The notes below the pieces were generated by a model. The model saw only the letters and a program-made list of their open reading frames with translations, was not told where the DNA came from and ran no database searches. This document shows, piece after piece, positions 11,701-23,700 of a DNA stretch of 64,000 nt. The position numbers were made by a program, and so were the translations under genes. Within the stretch, counting starts at the first letter, position 1. Each line of letters opens with the position of its first letter. The stretch is from Gnetum montanum (lineage: Eukaryota > Streptophyta > Gnetopsida > Gnetales > Gnetaceae), in contig MNCI01002962.1 of assembly GCA_015680685.1 (NCBI GenBank), positions 10,031 through 74,030 of the forward strand. Reading direction: 5' to 3'.

Positions 11701-14700
11701 GGGGCATACAATAGAGGCATGAACAGCAAATCAATGGTGCATAAATGTGAATGCTTTGATGAATGTTAAATGTTATTAGAAAAGATAAAGTACATAATAC
11801 ATACACCAAAGGAAGACTTGGAGTGGGTTCTATTTCAAATAAGCTACAACAATAACAACTTAGACAATTGGAGGGGATTTTGAAATGGGTAGAGGCATCG
11901 AGGCAAAGGGCATTGGGTGAGAGCAATGGGCTCGGGGGCAAGGGTGGCGTTGGAGTTTGGGACAGGATTGAGGAGGCAGGTCGAAAGGCTAGGGGCTCAG
12001 GCAGTGGCAAGGAAGCCAAATTGGTGAAGGTGTTTGGGGGTGCCATTTCAAGAGGAGCAGTAGGGGGCACGTCTGGTGGTCTAAATGAGTCGAAGGTAGA
12101 TGCATCGATGAGCGAGGGATGGACGACTATAGGCGATGGAACAAGGGCAAGAGGGGATGCCCCTCAAAGTCTCCGAATTAAGGCAGTCTCGAGGGTAGCG
12201 CTCCAAACATTGGTGCATAGTCTAATTGGAAGGTTTGTGTCTGCAAGCACATCTCCTAAGCTAGAGGCAGTGAGAAAGTGGGCAGTGGCCCAATGGAATT
12301 TTTGTTCGATGGGAGTGTGTAGTCTCCCTAGATAGCTCCTTTTGTTCATTTTCTTGATGGTCGTGGATAGAGACCATGTTTTGGTTGGGGGGCCCTTGGT
12401 TCTTCAGGGCACATGGTTTGGCTTTGACAAAGTGAAGGCCGGGGGCCCATTAGGACCCAGAGCTGTTTTCTCGTGCACCGGTTTGGGTCTAGGTCTCTAG
12501 GATTCCCTGTGAAATGTGGACACTAGATTTCCTTAGCTTTCATGAGTTTATATCCTTTGATAAGACCATGGCTTTGATGGATCGCATGGGATATGCATGG
12601 TTCTGTGTGTAGCGGTCATAGGCACCCAAGGATTTGATTCAAGAGGACGTCCTAGAGATGCCTTTGGGTGAAGAGAGGGTGCAAGTTGAATATGATAATG
12701 TTGTGGTCGAAGAGCTAAGGGTGCAACCATTGTCACATGCTTCTTGTCATATTTGTGGAAAGGGAGGACATGTGGCTACTACTTGTTGAGCCAGACGCCA
12801 GACACAAGGCTTGAAGCAAGTTGAGGGGGTTAGACAACGGTCACTAGGTGAGGGGGGAAAGAATCCCATTAAGGGGCAATCCTTGTTATAATCAGATCTG
12901 AAAACAATTAGATCTAAAAACACACTACAAATGCTCTAGAGAAATTATTAGAACCCTACATATCTGAATAAATCATTAGTACAAATGCTCTAGAGAAATT
13001 ATTAGAACCCTACATATCTGAATAAATCATTAGAGGCAAAATATTGCATTGTAGCAGGTCAAGAAAGACTATAAATCACTCTCAAAACGTTCTAAACTCT
13101 AGCAAACATTTGTTGTGATAACAAAATGAAAGCAGAATGAAAACAATAAAAATAGCACAAGAACACAAAGAGTTATGTGGTTCGGGCCCTTTTTACCCTA
13201 CTTCCACAACAATGCTGATCTGTCTTCTATTCTTCTCAAATCTTCAGGACACAAGCCGTCCTTGTAACTTTTCCAAACACCCAATCTGTTATTCCAACAG
13301 ATCTCAGATCAACACCAAGAAGACTCACATCTCCAAGGTAAAACCTTGATACAATGCTTTCACTTCAAAGCACACCCTAAAGGCTACCCCAAACCTTCTA
13401 TTTATGAAGAAACATGAGGACCAAACCCCAATCCTAATACATGTGGGATAAAACACCAAGCCTCCTATTTCTAAGAAAACATGAGGACCAAACCCCAATC
13501 CTAATACATGTAGTATAAAACACATCCCCACATCAAATGCAACATAGAAGGAAATACAACAATTAATGTATTTGTCTTCATTTTTCCAACAAACTCCCCC
13601 TTGAAGACAAATCCGACTAGCCTTTAAGAGATGTGCACTTCTGATTAAGCTTCAGTTATCCCAAGCTTTTTCCTACAGAAAATGTGTTTTTCGGCTATCA
13701 CTGGTTTTGTTAAAGCATCAACAATGTTGAGCTTTGTATGGACCTTTTGAACATGCACCAAGCCACCCTCTATGATTTCTCTTATGAAGTGGAATCGGAC
13801 ATCTATATGTTTTGTCCTGGCATGAAAGGCAGAATTCTTTGCAAGATGGATTGCACTCAAACTATCACAAAACACAGCATACCTTTGTTGTTTTAATCCA
13901 AGAGACTGCAAAAATCTCTTCATCCATAACATCTCCTTGCATGCTTCTGTGAGGGCTACGTACTCTGATTCAGTTGTAGATAAAGTTACTAGTGGTTGTA
14001 GACGTGACAACCAACTCACTGCTGCACCACCAAAAATAAATGTGTACCCTGTAGAAGATCGTCTTGTATCATGATCAGCAGCAAAGTTTGCATCTACAAA
14101 ACCTTCAATGTGCAGATTAGCATCTCCAAAACATAAGCAATGCGCTTTTGTGCCCTTTAAATATTTTAAAATCCATTTGACAGCTAACCAGTGATTCCAC
14201 CCATAGTTGGTCATAAATCTACTAACTACTCCAACGGCATAAGCAATATCAGGACGTGTACAAACCATGGCATACATCAATGACCCAACAGCAGAAGTAT
14301 ATGGGATATTTTTAACCTTTTCAAAATCCTCTTTTGACTTTGGACAGTCCTTCTTTGATAAATTAAATTGTGCTGAAAAAGGTGTACTTACAGGTTTTGC
14401 ATCCTCCATGTTGAAACGCTTTAGAACCTTTCCAATGTAATCTTCCTGACTCAACCACAGCTTCTTCCTTTTTCTGTCCCTGTAAATATTCATACCAAGA
14501 ATTTTCTTTGCCTGTCCCAAATCCTTCATAGCAAATTCTTTGCCCATTTCCAATTTTAAACGTTTTATCTCTGCTATATCATTTCCAGCAATTAGCATAT
14601 CATCAACATACAACAACAACACTGTAAATTTACCTGAAACATCTCCAGAAAAATACACACAGTGGTCTAGGTTGTTTTTCTGATAAGATAGCTTCTTCAT

Positions 14701-17700
14701 GAAAGTATCAAACCTTTTATACCACTGCCTAGGGGCTTGTTTCAAACCATATAAACTCTTTTTCAGTTTACAAACCAGACCTGAACCTTGCTGTTCTTCA
14801 TACCCTTCTAGCTGTTTCATGTAAATTTCCTCCTCCAAATCTCCATGGAGGAATGCTGTTTTTATATCAAGTTGTTCCAACTCTAAGTCCATGCAGGCCA
14901 CCAATGATAGCACTAAACGTATAGAAGAGTGTTTTACTACTGGAGAAAAAATTTCTTGAAAGTCAATACCTGGTTTCTGTGCATAGCCTTTCACCACCAA
15001 CCTAGCCTTGAAACGTTTTTCCCCATTTGCCTCTGATTTAATTCTGTATAGCCACCTGCACTCCAAGGGTTTTCTCCCTTTTGGCAACTGAACTAGCTCC
15101 CAGGTTTTGTTCTGTTGGAGTGATTCCCATTCATCATTCATAGCTGCCTTCCACTTTGTGGCATCAACACATGTCATGGCTTCCTTCACTGTCAAGAGGT
15201 CTGGTAGTTCTAGTTGACCTTCTAACCCAATGAGACACATTTGTAGCTTGTTGTTCATCATCCTCTACCTCATTTTCTTGCTATCCTGCATTTTCTCCTT
15301 GCTATCCTAAGTTCTCAGCTTGCTGCCATGTACTTTCAGCATGTTGTCCAAAGTTTCCAGATCTGGAAAATCCATGAATTTCATCATTTTCAATTTCTTT
15401 AGTCACGCTAAAAGAAGTCCTTATGCTTTCTGAGCCATTTCTGTCCTTGTCTTTCTTTTGCAGCTACTAAACATCACATTTGCTCTGAATTTAACATCCC
15501 TTGATCTCACTACACGTTCCAATTCAGGATCCCAAAGTCTAAATCCTAACTCATCTTCTCCATATCCAACAAATATGCAACTTTTAGCCCTGTCCTCCAA
15601 CTTAGTTCTATTTTCCTTTGGAATATGCATAAATGCCTCACATCCAAAAACTCTTAAATGACTGTATGAAACGTTTTTACCTTTCCAAACAACTTCTGGA
15701 ACAGCATTATCAATTGAAGAATGCGGAGACATGTTTACCAAATATGCAACAGTCATAACTACCTCTCCCCAAAATGTCTTAGGTAGGCCTACACCTGAAA
15801 CCATTGTTCTAGCACAATCCAACAATGTTCTGTTGCATCTTTCAACAACTCCATTTTCCTGTGGTGTACTAGGAGGGGTACGAATGTGCCTAATTCCTTT
15901 GATGTTGCAAAAATCAGCAAATACTTTAGAAGTGTACTCCCCACCATTATCAGTTTGCAAACATTTTATTTTCAGACATGTTTCACTTTCTACTTTTGCA
16001 ACAAATCTTTTGAAAACTGAAAACACTTCATCTTTTGATTTCAGCATATAAACCCAAACCTTCCTTGTACAATCATCTATGAAAGTCACAAAATAAATAT
16101 ATCCACCAAGAGAAATGGGAGTCATAGGACCACAAACATCAGAATAAACCAATTCTAACTTATTTTTCTTTTTGCTGTCCAAGTCTCTACGAAAATTTAC
16201 TCTCCTAGATTTTCCAACTAAACAGTCTTTGCAATCAGTTTGAGCATAAGAAAATATAAGAATGAGAGTCTGATTTTGAAGTACCTTTAAGCTTGACCAG
16301 CCAATGTGTCCAAGACGTCTATGCCACACTTCCGAGTTTTCTGTATCAGAAACTGTTGCACTAGAGTTGCATGAATCTGCCATCAATGTATATAAGTTGT
16401 CCTCCTTCTTTCCTTTTAGAATGGTTATGATTCCCTTGGAAATCCTCCAATGTCCACCTCCACTACTAAAATTCAGACCTAAATCATCTAGCTGTGGAAC
16501 TAAAATCAACTTCTTTGTAACTTCAAGAACATGTCTAACGTTATGTATTGTCACCTTTGGCATCCCTGCTTGTTGTAGACTTATACTTCCAATTCCAAGA
16601 ACTTTTAAAGCTTTTCCATTAACAGCATATACAAAACTAGATTCAACTTTATGATAAGATGCAAAACAAGACTTATCTGGACAAATATGAAAGGAGGCAC
16701 CTAAGTCAATCAACCAGATGTCACTGCTACATCCATCTACCACCACTGTACATTGTTCTTGAATCAAAAAACTAACGTTTTCATCATCTACATGTACCTC
16801 TAATGTTCCTTCTTCTGACTTCTTCTCCTTTCCTTTATTTTTCTGTGCTTTCCATGCAAAGCAATTCTTCTTCAAATGACCTTTCTTCTTGCAATACCAG
16901 CACTCTTGAGTTTGAGTTCTACCATGTGATACTCCTCTGTCTGTGCTTCTCCCCCTACTTGGGAAACATCTCCTACTTCTACCTCTTTCCTCTGCTACAT
17001 GAACATTTCCAGATCTAAAAGACTCATCTACTCTTCCCTCTAAATCCTGAAGGGTAGACACAACCTGTTGAAATGTCATAGATGAAACACTCATAGAAGT
17101 AGTAATAGATGTCACAATTGCAGACCAAGAATTAGGTAAGGAGTCTAACAAAGCATAGGATTTAACTAAATCTAGAATAACAATTTTATATTCCTCCAAC
17201 TTATTCAGATTTCTCATCATCTCATCCAAATGATCTTGAAAAGACACATCAGATCTCTTCTTGCATCTAAAAACTTTCTGATAAATGTGAAAGGTATTCA
17301 AACCTGATACTTTGTCAAACCTATTCTTCAGCGTTTGCCACAGATCATGTGGATCCATATCAGATTTGATTGAGGCCAAAATCCCATTGCTTAGGGTTGG
17401 ATGAATGAAAGATAATGCCCTAGTCTTAATTTTCCTCCAATCAGCATTTGACATTTCTACTGGTTGAGAGGGTTCTAAGGCCTTTTGGCACTCCTTTTGT
17501 GCTAAAACAGCCTTCATCAAAATGCTCCAAACGTTCCAGTTCCTTCCTACCAATCTTTCCATTGTTTGCAGCCTCTCCATCTCTTTAAATCTAGCTCCGA
17601 TTCCAATTGTTATAATCAAATCTGAAAACAATTAGATCTAAAAACACACTACAAATGCTCTAGAGAAATTATTAGAACCCTACAGATCTGAATAGATCAT

Positions 17701-20700
17701 TAGAGGCAAAATATTGCGCTATAGCAAGTCAAGAAACACTATAAATCACTCTCAAAACGTTCTAAACTCTAGCAAACATTTGTTGTGATAACAAAATGAA
17801 AGCAGAATGAAAACAGTAAAAATAGCACAAGAACACAGAGAGTTATGTGATTCGGGCCTTTTTACCCTACTTCCACAACAATGTTGATCTACCTTCTATT
17901 CTTTTCAAATCTTCAGGACACAAGTCGTCCTTGTAACTTTTCCAAACACCCAATCTGTTATTCCAACAGATCTCAGATCAACACCAACAAGACTCACGTC
18001 TCCAAGGTAAAGCCTTGATACAATGCTTTCACTTCAAAGCACACCCTAAAGGCTACCCCAAGGACCAAACCCCAATCCTAGTACATGTGGGATAAAACAC
18101 CAAGCCTCCTATTTATCAGGAAACATGAGGACCAAACCCCAATCCTAATACATGTGGGATAAAACACATCCCCACATCAAATGCAACATAAAAGGAAATA
18201 CAACAATTAATGTATTTGTCTTCATTTTTCCAACAATCCCAACCCATGCCTGGGGGGGCCAAAGGGTGCTGGAAGTGCTCATGACTAGAGGAGAGCACAG
18301 TTCCACCGCAAGGTTGGGGGTTTCTACAGTGCTGGCAAGGGCAAGGGGGCCCCTGCCAGGAAAGAGGATGCTAAGAAAGGGAGTGCATGAGATGGGGTTG
18401 ACTCGGTTGTAGTTGTATGGAAGGAGGGACCAATTTCCCCCACTCGAGATGCTCTAGGCCATGATACGGGTAATGTTGGTGGCCCCAAGCCAAGGGCAGA
18501 GAGTATGTTCATGTGTCTAGCCTCCCCAAGGTCACCTGCTAGTGTGGCCACTGTGAATCTGCAAACTATTAAGGGTTCAGGGGATGGATTCTCACCCTTA
18601 GGGAGTTGGGCATCGCTAGTCAAGGGGAGTCCCTTGTTGTCGATGGAGGAGATCTTGGGTGGGGGTTTCTCGGCGGGGGCAAAGGGGTTTCTTGTCTCCC
18701 TGGAGTCTAAGAAGGTTAATCAGCCAATGGGATTTGAGGCCCGTGCTAAGCAAGCCCAACAAGATATTGATCTATGGGTCCAGCAGACCATCTAGGATGT
18801 GTATAAACATTGTTCCTTCAATAAACCATGAGGATCCTCTCATGCAACTTCAAACATCATACCCTTCAAAAAATTGTGGATAAGGAGGAAGTCGTGTGTT
18901 TGCAAGGAATTTCATTTGTTGTGTTGGTTAGGTTGGCACTCCCACTATGTGCCATGTCAGGGGAGGCTTGGAGGCTTGGCACTCCCACTATGTGCCATGT
19001 CAGGGGAGGCTTGGATGCCTGGCAACCCTATCCAAATGGCCTTTCAGGGTCGTGGACAAATCACAGTGGAGTATCAGTATCAGGCTCCAACAACAAGGTT
19101 TGTGGGTTACAAACTTCTATGGGACTCAGCAATGGGGAGAACAGCTGCGGGAGCTGGAGCGAATTGTGCCCTTGATTGTAGATTGGGGATAGTGGATCTT
19201 GGTGGGGGATTTCAACCAAAATCTTCATTTGTAGGAGAAGTCTAATGGGGGGGGGGGGGGGGGGGCACAATAGTTTTAGGATTTTTTGACAACGCATGGG
19301 CTAGTCAATGTAGAGATAAGGGGGTGTCAATTCACATGGTGAAATCAAAGAAAGGGGCATGATAAGCTCATGACTAGGATTGATTGTGTTTGGATGGGCT
19401 TAAGCATGCTAATGGATAAAGGCGTGGTCGTCATCGGAAAAGAAAGAGTTGCGTTAGATCATCGACCTCTTGTTTTTAAGATTGGGCCTCCAAATGACAC
19501 AAGGCCACAACCATTTAGATTCGAACAATCATGGTTGACAAAGCCATGGCTACGACCATTGGTGGAAGATATTTGGGGGCTTATCGTCCAGGTAGTGACC
19601 CCAGAGATTTCTTGAAACATGGGTTGACTTTGCTCAAGCACCAAATTCGTGGGATCAAGGCTAAGGACAAATACTCTTTTCAGTACGGTAGGGGGAAGCT
19701 TTTGCAGCATCTAGAGCAGATCTAGAGGGCCCATGAGCTGAATCAAATCCAAAAGGATGACAAGGGGGAGGTGCTGAAGGAGCTTCTAATGCTTGACAAG
19801 GAGGAAGAGGCTTATTTGAGATAGAGGAGATGAATAAGATGGTTGCGGAAAGGAGATAGGAATACACGTTTCTTTTAACAGCACGTGTGGGTCGATTGGC
19901 TAAAATGATCCCCGCTATTCGGGATGGAGGGAAAGTTGTTGAAGGGAAACAAGTGGTCGCTCAAGCTTTGTTGAGGTACTGGTTTGACATCTGGTGGCAG
20001 CAGCAAACAAAGTAGCTTACCATCAAAATTCCGCAAGTGCTTAGGGAGGTGGACAATTGTACATTGTCAGCACCCTTTTCTAAGGAGGAGTTGGAGGGGG
20101 CACTAGCATCCATGAAGGGGATAAGGTCATCGAGCCCAGATGGATGGCTGGTGAAGTTCTTTCAAATGTTTTACAAGGAGATCGGAGGAAATATCTTGGA
20201 CGCTTTCAACAAGATACTATTGTAGGGGCAGGTGAGATGGGAGATTAACTGCTCATGGTTGGTGTTAATCCCGAAATCGTCAAACCCATCAAACCCAACA
20301 CACTTTCGTCCTATTGGGGTGTGCAATACTTTGATCTGTCTTTTTCCAAAAATGTTAGTGGCACAAATGGGACCCATGATGCAACGCCTAGTTGGAGAAC
20401 AATAGGCCGATTTTGTTAAAGGCAAATATCTACAAGATCAAATTCAATTGGTATAGGAGGTGATGCATTCACTTCGATTAATGAGGTTTCCAAGCATGTG
20501 TTTGAAACTAGACATCACTAAGGCATATGACACTATATCCTGAAGTGTGCTATAGGAGATCATGTTGCATAAGTGATTCCAGCCACATTTTGTGAAATTG
20601 TGCCTTCACATACAGCAGTCAAGTGTGTTCTCATTAGATTTGGGCACCAGGGTGGGGAGCTAGGATGGGGGGAGTTAGGGAGGTTCACATCCCCCTAAAA

Positions 20701-23700
20701 GGGGGTTAAGACAGGGGGACCCCCAATCGCCATATTTGTTCATTCTTGTGATGGATGCCATAAGCACATACTGTCAGTCAGAAGGAGTTAGAGGGCTAAT
20801 GGTTGGAGGTGTGCAATGCCTGGTGGAACACTATGTCGATGACACATTCCTATTTACAAGGGCGGCTATTCCCTAGGTGTTGGCTGTTAACAGGGCTCTT
20901 CTCCGAATGGCCAATGAGATTGGGCTAGAGGTTAATAGAGGTAAGCCCCTAGTGCACCTACTTAATGTTGAGCAAACAGTGAGGAGGAGAATTGTCCAAT
21001 TGCTAGGGGTTCTGCCTGGATCTAGAGAGGACACCAACCTGGGGTTGCCGCTTTATGACTAGCACAGAAAACGGGTTTGGGAATCGTTGATCAAAAGAAT
21101 GCAAGAACGAGTTGGTCACTAGACAAATCGATTTCTGTCCAAGGTGGGGAAGTTGGTGTTGGCTTCATTGGTTCTACAAGCTATGGCTAGATTCACCATG
21201 TCCGTCGCCTCCCCTCCAACCGAGATGATGGAGAGAATCGACCACATTGTGCAGGACTTTGCATGGTTGGGGAAGTAAAGGGGGTGGTCGGATGCATCTG
21301 GTGGTGTGGGGTACCATGGCATGGTCAAAACAAACGAGGGGCCTAGGATTGCTAAGTTTTGCTGATGTTTGAGCCATGAAGCTTCAAGGCTTGTTGCGAT
21401 GATTTTGTACCCCTGATGGTTACCTGGCCCAATGGGTGCAAATTGTGCATCAAAAGTACCTGCAATGGGAGGCCATGTGCAGTAATTTGAATTTTTGAAG
21501 GTCATTGGTTGCACATGTGCAAAGCATTTTACCATTGGGGCTTATCAATGCACAACTAGTGTAGATAATCAAGCATAAATACCCAACTATCAGGGGGTGG
21601 CAGCAATTATGGTAGGGTAGGCTTGCCAAAAAAAGTAAGTTTTTTATTTGGTTGATAAGACATGGTGCTATGCTTGTGCGACACGTGCTATAGAGGAGGA
21701 AATTACAAGTGAACGCCATGTGTCCACTTTGCATGGAGGGGGAGGAAACTGTGGAACACTTTGCATGGCAATGCACTTATTAGACAAGGGTGTGGTAGGC
21801 AGCGTGAATTCAATTGTCAACAATGTTGGACAGGGACTCGCTTATTACAGCCATTCTCTACCAACTATGGCGGACAAGAAACTTCCAAATTTTTAGGGGC
21901 ATTGTTCCACCATTACCAGTGTAGGTGGCGGTTGGTGGTTTTCAGGCATGGAAGGAAGTGCAAGCAGCCATGGGGGTAACCCTAATATATGAGCCATCAT
22001 GTGAGGAATACTGATCTAACTCAGTCATGTGGCATCTAGTGGACAAGGTGGGTTGGGCTCCTATGCTGGAGTAGCTCTAGAGAGACCCAAAACTGGAAGA
22101 TGGGTTGTTCTATAGTAATTGGCCCAGAGATATTTAGGGGAGTGAGAATTATGCTCACCGAGGCAGCCATTGCTGGGTACTTGTAGATACCAATAGAAGG
22201 GGAGGAGGTGGGAGTCTGGGGAAGAGGGCTACAAGAGACGCATGAGTTTTTCCCAGGGATAATGCCCAAGATGGCCAACAGGCAAATACCTAAATATGCT
22301 TTGGAGCCCATGTGGCAAGATGTCATGATGCTCGTTGACCGATTTTTTGTCCACTCAAGCAACATGTGGAAGCTACTGGGGATTCATTTTGGGTTTCTAT
22401 GGTGCCTTTGAAGAGGAATTGTGGTGAATCTGCCCCGATACTTCCTAGGAGTACTATGCCAAAGGAGGCAAGGGACGCACTTGAGCCTCATTCTCATGCT
22501 TTGGCAAGCAGCAAGGGGGCGGGTTTTATCAAGGGGGGTCCCAGGGCCAACTGGGGCTCCGACAATGAGGGCGATCTATGGGTGAAGGCGGAAACAATGC
22601 TTCCACCATCGGTGGTGGACATCTCTACCAATTTGAGTGGGTTGGACAAGGAGACTTTTGATGGGAGCATGGACAAGAGGGTGGTTGGGGAGACTAAGGT
22701 GGGCAAGTCATTGCAACCCTGGGAGTAGCTAGAAGGGTCCCAAGAGGGAGATGGACCGCAGGGGAGGGGGAGGACAAAGGGGGCCCATCAAGAACAGTGA
22801 GGCTTATAACAGAGCAAGACACGATGGAGCGCACATGAGAAGAGGAGTGAACATTATGGGTGGAGCAACTACATGAGCAAGGGATCATTCCCCCATTTTG
22901 GACAACAAGAGATTCTCTCTCCCTGTTTTTGATGTTCACATCTTGTACATACTCTATTTAGTTTAATTTCACACCCAAAGTTTTTTCAAAAGAAAAAAAA
23001 CAACTTAGATAATTTGGACATGTGCAAAGAAGATTAGACATTGAACCTATAAACAAAGATTGCTACATCACTCCTCTAAGAAAACCACCGAAAGGAAGAC
23101 ATGGGACAAAACTATCGAAGATGATTTGAAGAAACTATAGATAAACAAAGATCTAGCTCTTCATAGAGGTGAATGGCAAGAAAGAACTCATGTAGCAGAC
23201 CCCATTTTGTTGGGACAAGGCTAGGATGATGATGATGACATTATGTCAATCAACAAAAGCTAGAGGTTGGGAATTATGTCAACTTGCTAACATCAATAAA
23301 GTACTTTTAGTCAAATTGATCTGGCAATTATATCTAATTGACAAACCATGGGTAAAATTATGAGAGAAAAATACCTTTATGGTGGCTTCTTTTTCCATTA
23401 TTACCCCCTTCACTACTCATGCTTCAGCCACATGGTAAGGCTTTAATTCTCTTCAACCTTGGTTTCAAAGGCATGTGACAACTAGTAATTGAGTAATAAG
23501 GTGGCAAAGTTCCCATACATTTCATTTAAACAAAGTTTATTAAACTATTCAAAATAAGATCCCTAATCCTATTATATTCAAATGGTGGAAGGCTACTTCA
23601 ATCCTTGAGACACTACATTTTCTTTAACAAATGTCTACATGGAAAAGTTGGTCAAAGCTTAGTTATAAACACAAGGGCTTGCTATTAATAACATTTGTGA

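Larger units (their letters stand above)
12884..18235 (-). mobile_element. Ty1/copia retrotransposon, nearly intact
   Basis: The element has TG...CA LTRs at both ends and a 5-bp target duplication ATCCT/ATCCC with one mismatch (or AATCC/AATCC if the border is shifted by one base). On the minus strand a degenerate initiator-Met tRNA primer site (TGGAATCGGAGC, 10 of 12 matches to the usual TGGTATCAGAGC) follows the 5' LTR, and a polypurine tract AAGGGGGAG precedes the 3' LTR. Domain order is gag, protease, integrase, RT, RNase H, which defines the copia group. It sits inside ORF1 of LINE A. Confidence 0.96.
11884..18795 (+). pseudogene. LINE A ORF1 (DUF4283 and CCHC), interrupted
   Basis: ORF1 of plant L1 elements encodes an RNA-binding protein. 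A DUF4283-type region lies at about 12150-12470 (L-I-G-R-F-V-S-A-S, then W-N-F and G-V-C-S-L-P-R). A CCHC zinc knuckle C-H-I-C-G-K-G-G-H-V-A-T-T-C is intact at 12745-12786. Frameshifts and stops break the frame, and the copia element is inserted about 100 bp after the knuckle. The remainder resumes at 18236 and runs to the stop at 18795. The start is taken from GAAATGGGTAGAGG by comparison with LINE D. Confidence 0.8.
11873..22998 (+). mobile_element. L1-type LINE A, full length, split by a copia insertion
   Basis: The element starts GGGGATTTTGAAATG, similar to the start of LINE C, and ends in an A-rich tail at 22987-23000. Near-identical target-site duplications flank it: a 19-bp copy AACAACTTAGACAATTGGA at 11854-11872 and a 20-bp copy at 22999-23018 with one substitution and one indel. 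Without the copia at 12884-18235 it is about 5.77 kb, close to LINE D. It carries ORF1, ORF2 and the post-RT module, but not the coiled coil and tail seen in the other copies. It lies antisense to the host gene. Confidence 0.92.
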
